DNA of 64,000 bases from Henricia sp. BOLD:AAB3569. Lineage: Eukaryota > Echinodermata > Asteroidea > Spinulosida > Echinasteridae. Shown piece by piece: positions 59,801 through 64,000 of the stretch. The stretch's first letter is position 1. Every line of letters starts with the position of its first letter. Position numbers and translations under genes: made by a program. The DNA lies in NCBI GenBank assembly GCA_037783545.1, contig JBBELK010000438.1:496001-560000 (forward strand). The letters are read 5' to 3'. The notes under the pieces were generated by a model. It did no database searches and was not told where the DNA came from. It saw only the letters and a list, made by a program, of their open reading frames with translations.

Positions 59801-62800
59801 GTGCTTTTCCAATGGTACTTTTCCCGACGGCCATGATAGTTTAGATCCAATTGCCATGGCAACGCACGTCACACTTCGGCTGTCTATTGCATTTTTTTTA
59901 TGCCGCCTACAATATTTAATTTTTTGTTTAATTGCAAATGATACAATGGCCCTTTTTGTTGATTAATATGCTGCTGGTTTGTTGATGGGAAGATTAAACA
60001 TTGTAACTTACCAATATGAAGAAGAATTGGCCATACGACTGACATGTCTTATACTCCTTGAAGAGAAATCCCAGACAGTATGTGAAAATGACATCCAATG
60101 GAACGTAGAAGAGCATGAAGAAGAAATATATGAAGATTGCGCCCCCTTGAGTGAGCGAAGTACCGTTAATAGCCAGACCTGATGCTAGGCTGCAGATGAA
60201 AGCCAGTAGGACGATAAAGTACAACTGGCCAGCATCGATGATAAGATGCGACAACCAGTAGTTTAGGGTGGACACACCGGACACACGCAGCTGAGTGCGG
60301 ATTCCTTCCTGTAACAGAAACCCAACATACAGGATTATTAAAGGCCCCATGTATCATTTGCAAGATACAACTTTTTACAGATTTGTGGAATAAGAGTGTA
60401 AAATATCTAAGGAAGAATGTTAGTAAACTAGCCTTTAGAAATTTTAGCTACATAGATGCATCAGTGCTTCAGAAAACCTTGAAAATCTATATGTGGATTT
60501 TGTGTACAAGTGAATGGGTATGTTGAAACATTGATATTTTCTTCCACGGCTGTAGTTATTTTTATGAAATTCTGCGGCTCATATATTGCTATTATAGCAA
60601 TAGATATCTACCATATTATCCACAGCACATGTGCTACTCCCCTATTAAAGTGAGAAAGGAATGTTTGTTTTTTTACCTTCCAAATAATTTGTTCACCTTT
60701 GAGAAATGTTGCATTATGCTAATGACGTTCAGAGATTCACTCAACTAGTTTTTAATTACATGTATTTTAAGGTATAGTACAAAGTTACAACATGAGGTTA
60801 AAGAAATGTCAAATAGCGTAGTAAGCTTGCATATGTCCAACGGGCCAGCGGGTTTAGTTGGAACGTGTTTCAACTCGCCCATAGGTGAAGGTAGTGCCTT
60901 TTCGATAGACGTTTTAGTTTACAACATTTTGTCGTTCACTTTAATCTATGAACTTGTACAGCTCGGCCTATACATTTTGTTTTTGGTTCCCCATAAAGGC
61001 CAAAGGGGGAAATTTAAAGGCAAACAATTTAGAAACCCACCTTCGGTTGTCAATTTCCAACATGAAATACCATTTTTTATGGAAATAAATTCATGTGGTG
61101 TTTGTTACCATTGCTATCTATACCTCGAGTAAGGTTTTTCTTGTCAACTCGTAAAAAACAAAATTGGGTCATTGCAAATGATACAATGGGCCTTTAAACT
61201 TAAAGGCCCAATATATCATTTTCAAAATTAATATTTTTTTGTGGATTCCTTGAAAACTTAATCTCAAGAATAATTTTTAATGGTAAACTTCAGCTCAGTT
61301 CTTTAGCTCGGCCACAAAGTATAAGAATCACGGAATCAAGCATGGACTGAGAACCCAATCCACATGTACTAACCTGGACAGGATTCGAACCAGGGCCACA
61401 GTGGTGGAATACAAGAAGAAAAACAAAAAGCTAAGCCAACCCGACTCCCTGATTAATCAATAATTTTAAACAAAATTAAACATGCCTGTTATTAGAAACG
61501 TGTAGTTTTAATTAGGGAATTAAAAGTGGGTTTGGCCAGTCTTAAAGGTAGTATACCTGTTTGGTAAAGTGTTAAAAACGGCATGATTTCCACTGGTATC
61601 TGAAAGCCTAGGTCAAGAAAACTACCTTTCAGCCACATAGATGCAGTAATACTTCAGAAAACCTAACATATCCAAGTACATTTTTTGTGCACGAATTAAT
61701 GGCTCCAATACAGGCGATCTTTGTAATTTTTCTCATGAATGAGGGCAATTCAGACGAAATAAATTCACAGGATGATTACTACCATTACCATCTTGATAAC
61801 GATAAGCTTAAAGATAATAATTCAGAAATTCTGTTTGTGGGTAATTACCAAACAAGTAGACTACCTTTAAACATACGTTTAAAACCGCAGAAGGGCCTGG
61901 ACGAGTGATAATGGCCCAAGCTGCCAGGCGATCTAGGGCCATTATCAGCATACAGGACCATAGCCAGTTTTAAACAAATTGTTTAAGGACTGGCCAAACC
62001 CATTTTTATAGTTTAAATTATCTTCGATAATCTGGTCGTTTTGCCATGTTTTGCATTAGTTACATGCACGACTGTGTTCGTTCAAACTGCTAGAATTGTT
62101 TTTGTTCATGCGTGCATTACATGTAATTCAGGCGTGTTGTACGTGCACGCACATGACCAGGTACTTGTCACAGTGCACATTTTGCTTTAGGGCGTGTGCA
62201 GTTCCTGTGCGCGCGTGCATATTCTATACGCACTGACTAGGGTAAAGGTAGAAATGCGGGGCCAGTCGACTGGTCTTTATCTCCGGCCTTTATCATCCAT
62301 TTAAGACCGGCCACGTGACATGCTCTCAGCCAATTGATTGCTTTCCGTGACATAGAACATCAGGGAATGTTTGGTGGTCAACGGTCACGCGCTCGCCATT
62401 AGACGCACATGGGCACGCGTAAAAAAATACTCACCAGCGTACTTTCATTCGAAGATACCGCACGTGCGCGTTGCGATACGTTACGTTCAAATTATTGAGC
62501 ATGCACTGCAGCTTGTAAAAACGAAAGTGCTTTTGCTTGATCACAATTTTTAGCCTGAGGAAATACATTTCGATCTTTATCGATACAACAGCCATGGCGC
62601 AACAACATAAAGCAAGGTTAAGTAACAGAGGTAAGTGCAACCAATGCGCTTTTATTGCTTTTTTGGCCTGTTATTACTCGAGCCACGTGGGTCATGAAAA
62701 ATGACAATCAAAATGGTGGATGGAAGGGGTGACGTCACCGGAAAGCAATCAATAGGGGATGCGTACACTGTTTATTTATGAATCCGTCTTAAACCAAAAA

Positions 62801-63181
62801 AAAAACATTTGACTTTTGACTTCTTCCAGTAAAAACTGAAATCCTGTAGTTGATAAATGTTGTGGATGTGTGTTGTGGACAAAATAAGCAATGTAATTCA
62901 TGAGTATGTCTCACCTGTCGCTCCTTGACAATATTGGTTGTGAACGCCCCCGGTAGAATGACCATCGCCAACGCCAAACAGAAAACCATGAAAATGCCAG
63001 GATTTAGAGAGTTGTTTTTAATTAGTGCAGAGGGCCAGGGATGGTTGACAATGGTGACATCATGTTCACGGTTTCCCGACGTCTGGAGGGAGACTATGGC
63101 ATTGCTGAGAATGTTGAGGATGATGGGAAGGGACTGCTGTGCTGAGTCATTGTACGATGCTATGAGAACTGGTATTTCATC
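44864..63181 (-). CDS. ABCA-family ABC transporter, 3' half (second TMD, second NBD, C-terminus)
   Basis: A full-type ABCA lipid transporter whose 5' half lies beyond the right edge. Exons in transcript order: 62915-63181, 60012-60308, 59465-59626, 55049-55140, 53806-53926, 52744-52950, 52113-52285, 51546-51621, 49871-49965, 49097-49213, 47704-47978, 47127-47182, 44864-44977. All junctions are GT-AG, the phase is continuous, and the window holds 683 codons plus TAA. Membrane segments occur in the first four exons (for example [19 protein letters not shown]). The ATPase domain shows Walker [11 protein letters not shown]-loop [11 protein letters not shown], signature LSGGTKRK, Walker [14 protein letters not shown] and H-loop [13 protein letters not shown], so it should be catalytically competent. 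The tail has the ABCA hallmark [17 protein letters not shown]. General resemblance is to the ABCA5/6/8/9/10 group, but the subfamily is not proven here. Confidence 0.93.
45401..46668. mobile_element. Degraded 1.3 kb DNA transposon (GGCGCGGATCCAGG ends)
   Basis: GGCGCGGATCCAGG near 45403 and CCTGGATCCGCGCC near 46655 are exact complements, followed inward by GGGGGGCAC and GTGCCCCC. The interior is AT-rich. The ORF at 45908-46090 could be a transposase remnant, but I recognise no motif. Confidence 0.65.
46930..47060. mobile_element. Single-arm relic of the intron-1 foldback family
   Basis: Matches the outer part of the arm at about 27760-27890 (CTTTTTGGTTTTTGTGAAAA, then TTGCCGAGTT, CCTCATAGGTTTA and CCAATCCCATGATGCATTGA). 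No second arm is present nearby. It ends just before an ABCA exon. Confidence 0.65.
48307..49096. repeat. 45-bp minisatellite made of an ABCA exon end plus its splice donor, split by a LINE fragment
   Basis: Ten 45-bp units run head to tail from 48646 to 49095, directly abutting the ABCA exon at 49097-49213. One more full unit, with flanking partial units, lies at 48307-48368. Between them is a LINE fragment. Read on the minus strand, each unit repeats the last codons of the exon ([10 protein letters not shown]), then the donor GTAAGT, then about 9 bp of intron. The period is 15 codons, so the frame is kept, but every unit carries TAA in that frame right after the exon-like part. Units differ by one to three substitutions. 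The long plus-strand ORF across it is a repeat artefact. Confidence 0.9.
48367..48645 (-). mobile_element. 3' fragment of a CR1/L2-type LINE
   Basis: On the minus strand the fragment reads [15 protein letters not shown] followed by [13 protein letters not shown]. This is the typical C-terminal end of the reverse-transcriptase ORF of CR1/L2-like non-LTR elements. A stop, a short 3' tail and a terminal ATT microsatellite (ataataataataataa at 48368 on the plus strand) follow. It is 5'-truncated and inactive. It inserted inside the 45-bp minisatellite, so it is younger than at least part of that array. Confidence 0.8.
50940..51340 (+). repeat. Dispersed repeat, same family as 17935-18400
   Basis: CACGCACACAGAAACTGCAC, GAAAGCAAAATGTGCACTT, CAACACGCCTGCATTACG and AGCAAAACGACAAGC in the same order. 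In an ABCA intron. The flanking CTCCGCCCATTT...GGGCGGAG sequences suggest inverted outer ends. Confidence 0.6.
52451..52679. repeat. Inverted pair of tRNA-like sequences
   Basis: Bases 52451-52506 and 52624-52679 are reverse complements (GCAGTGAAAAGCAACTTGGC to CTGCTTAAC). The right copy, read on the plus strand from about 52592, has a plausible acceptor stem (GGCTTCA with TGGAGCC), D arm and anticodon arm. The T stem has two mismatches and base 33 is not T, so it is best called a tRNA-derived pseudogene pair. Confidence 0.65.
55140..55185 (-). repeat. ATT/TAA microsatellite forming an ABCA acceptor tract
   Basis: Plus-strand (taa)n with TGG interruptions. Read on the minus strand it forms the sequence immediately upstream of the acceptor CAG of exon 55049-55140, replacing the usual pyrimidine tract with ATT repeats. 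Confidence 0.8.
55181..55800 (+). repeat. Tandem duplication, about 310 bp units, in an ABCA intron
   Basis: Unit 1 (55181-55496) and unit 2 (55497-55800) both begin near CTTAATG then GCAATGGGGCGACCC and share GGCTAAAAGACATCGAT and GGCTCTCTAC. The units themselves hold short imperfect repeats around GGTTC and GATTTTGAC. They are diverged by substitutions and small indels. Confidence 0.8.
57147..57497 (-). mobile_element. tRNA-derived SINE, inverted copy
   Basis: Reverse-complement copy of the family at 6965-7309. GGATTCGAACC marks the B box and an ATTATTATTATA tail is at the low-coordinate end. In an ABCA intron. Confidence 0.85.
58503..58689. mobile_element. Inverted-repeat element (CAGTGAAAC ends), second copy
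   Basis: CAGTGAAACTTGTATATATA and AATAGCAGGTTTCACTG with three internal AGGTGGC motifs. Same family as 7545-7694. Confidence 0.7.
58936..59415 (+). repeat. Left arm of a long inverted repeat flanking two ABCA exons
   Basis: This stretch matches bases 60566-61033 in reverse complement along most of its length. Examples are the tract around AGCTGTACAAGTTCATAG and the tract around GGATATCTATTGCTATAATA. It lies in the ABCA intron 3' of the exon at 59465-59626, only about 50 bp from it. Confidence 0.85.
60340..61196. mobile_element. AAAGGCCC-type inverted-repeat element interrupted by an insertion
   Basis: The ends are AAAGGCCCCATGTATCATTT and its near reverse complement ATGATACAATGGGCCTTT. An intact relative without the insertion is at 37212-37553. 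The interruption spans roughly 60518-61036 and contains the right arm of the inverted repeat. Confidence 0.75.
60566..61033 (-). repeat. Right arm of the long inverted repeat flanking two ABCA exons
   Basis: Reverse complement of 58936-59415. It lies in the ABCA intron upstream of the exon at 60012-60308 and is itself inserted in a 340-bp-class DNA element whose ends are at 60340 and 61196. The two arms enclose about 1150 bp holding two complete exons. Confidence 0.85.
61890..62330 (-). repeat. Dispersed repeat, inverted copy of the 17935-18400 family
   Basis: Carries the family blocks in reverse complement (GTCGTTTTGCCATGTTTTGC, GTGCACATTTTGCTTT). It directly abuts the module at 62330-62757, as if both belong to one larger element. 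Confidence 0.6.
62330..62757 (+). repeat. Dispersed promoter-plus-first-exon-like module, copy 2
   Basis: Same arrangement as 19080-19445 (frame [12 protein letters not shown], donor GTAAGT, CRE-like TGACGTCA downstream). It carries an extra segment near 62420-62480. No following exon is seen. It lies antisense inside an ABCA intron. Confidence 0.6.
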
Positions 63182-64000
63182 CTGTCATTGTTTAAATTTA
63201 GAAAATTCAAACCAAAATTGAAATAAACAAACAAGGTGATGACGTGCACGACTCAATTATACACTGCTATTCAGTTTGCACGACCAAATAGCGTGATCGA
63301 GAAAATGCGCAGCACGAACAGTGATTCTCTCAAAACAACAACGAAAGATTACACATGCTATTGCGTGGTCAAGCAGACGATTCACTGATTGTGCCCAACA
63401 AGCACAAGGGAGAACGAGACAAAGATGGACGCACCGTGATAAAAGTCAATTGCAGGACAGTTTACAGTGCGTCATAACTAAGATATTATAAATTCAGTTA
63501 TGACACAGGTGTCACCAGATTTTTGAATAAAAATGGATTTTCTTTTAACCCAAGAATCACATAAAATACCTCCCCAAAATACTATCCACGGGAAGAAAAC
63601 ATGACATCTGCAACCTCTAATTTGGATGTGGAAACAAAAACTGTGTAATCACTCATCACTGCACTGCTCTATGTAACCTGGGGTCGATTTCACTAACGTT
63701 TACGATCCTTCGTAACTCGTGATGCGATGGGTTACCGCTCCGTAACTCGTGTTGCGTCTTAAGAACAATTTCAAGAAACTTGCGATGAGTGTACCGATGC
63801 ATATATGCCATGACAACGCACCGTAAGCTATGATGAGGCAATGGGTCATCGTAGCGTACTTTTTGACCAACGATGGTCGTGTTTTTTGCCGTTTTTGGAA
63901 GACGAAACTAACTCTGGCTCCCAAAAAAACTGATTGCCACTCTTGATAGATTCTATGCTAAGCGATATAAACATGAGACAATTTTTGAATTTTGTACATA

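Overview
This is a 64 kb eukaryotic nuclear window, AT-leaning and dense in introns and transposon relics. The proteins are animal proteins: a Flightless-1 homologue, two mitochondrial dynamics (MiD49/51) proteins and a full-type ABCA transporter. The gene order, the many tRNA-derived SINEs and the roughly 1 kb introns suggest an invertebrate deuterostome, most likely an echinoderm. That species-level guess is inference only.

Layout. (1) 1-28301, minus strand: FLII (Flightless-1). The start codon and 26 exons in the window are resolved by hand, and the 3' end runs off the left edge. The reading phase is continuous over 3248 coding nt. One extra, phase-symmetric duplicated exon lies between two of these exons, and one decayed partial exon copy lies in another intron. 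(2) 28302-29448: short divergent promoter interval. (3) 29449-30798 and 33954-35441, plus strand: two tandem MiD49/51 (MIEF) genes, each with its coding sequence in one exon. FLII and MIEF2 are also head-to-head neighbours in human. (4) 38071-41102, minus strand: an unrecognised four-exon coiled-coil protein gene. (5) 44864-63181 and beyond, minus strand: the 3' half of an ABCA-type ABC transporter (second membrane domain, second ATPase domain, C-terminus), 13 exons.

The introns and intergenic gaps hold many non-autonomous DNA transposons. Some still have perfect terminal repeats and target-site duplications: a 2 kb element with a 9-bp TSD at 12942-14957, and a 393-bp element with an 8-bp TSD at 9331-9723. 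There are also tRNA-derived SINEs, a LINE 3' fragment, tandem duplications, a long C-rich tract and long inverted repeats.

The most unusual structures are: the duplicated FLII exon; a 45-bp minisatellite built from the 3' end of an ABCA exon together with its 5' splice site; and a pair of roughly 470-bp inverted repeats flanking two phase-0 ABCA exons. No operon, CRISPR array or bacterial feature is present. Exon boundaries were placed by reading GT-AG sites against family knowledge and phase continuity. They have not been tested against transcripts.
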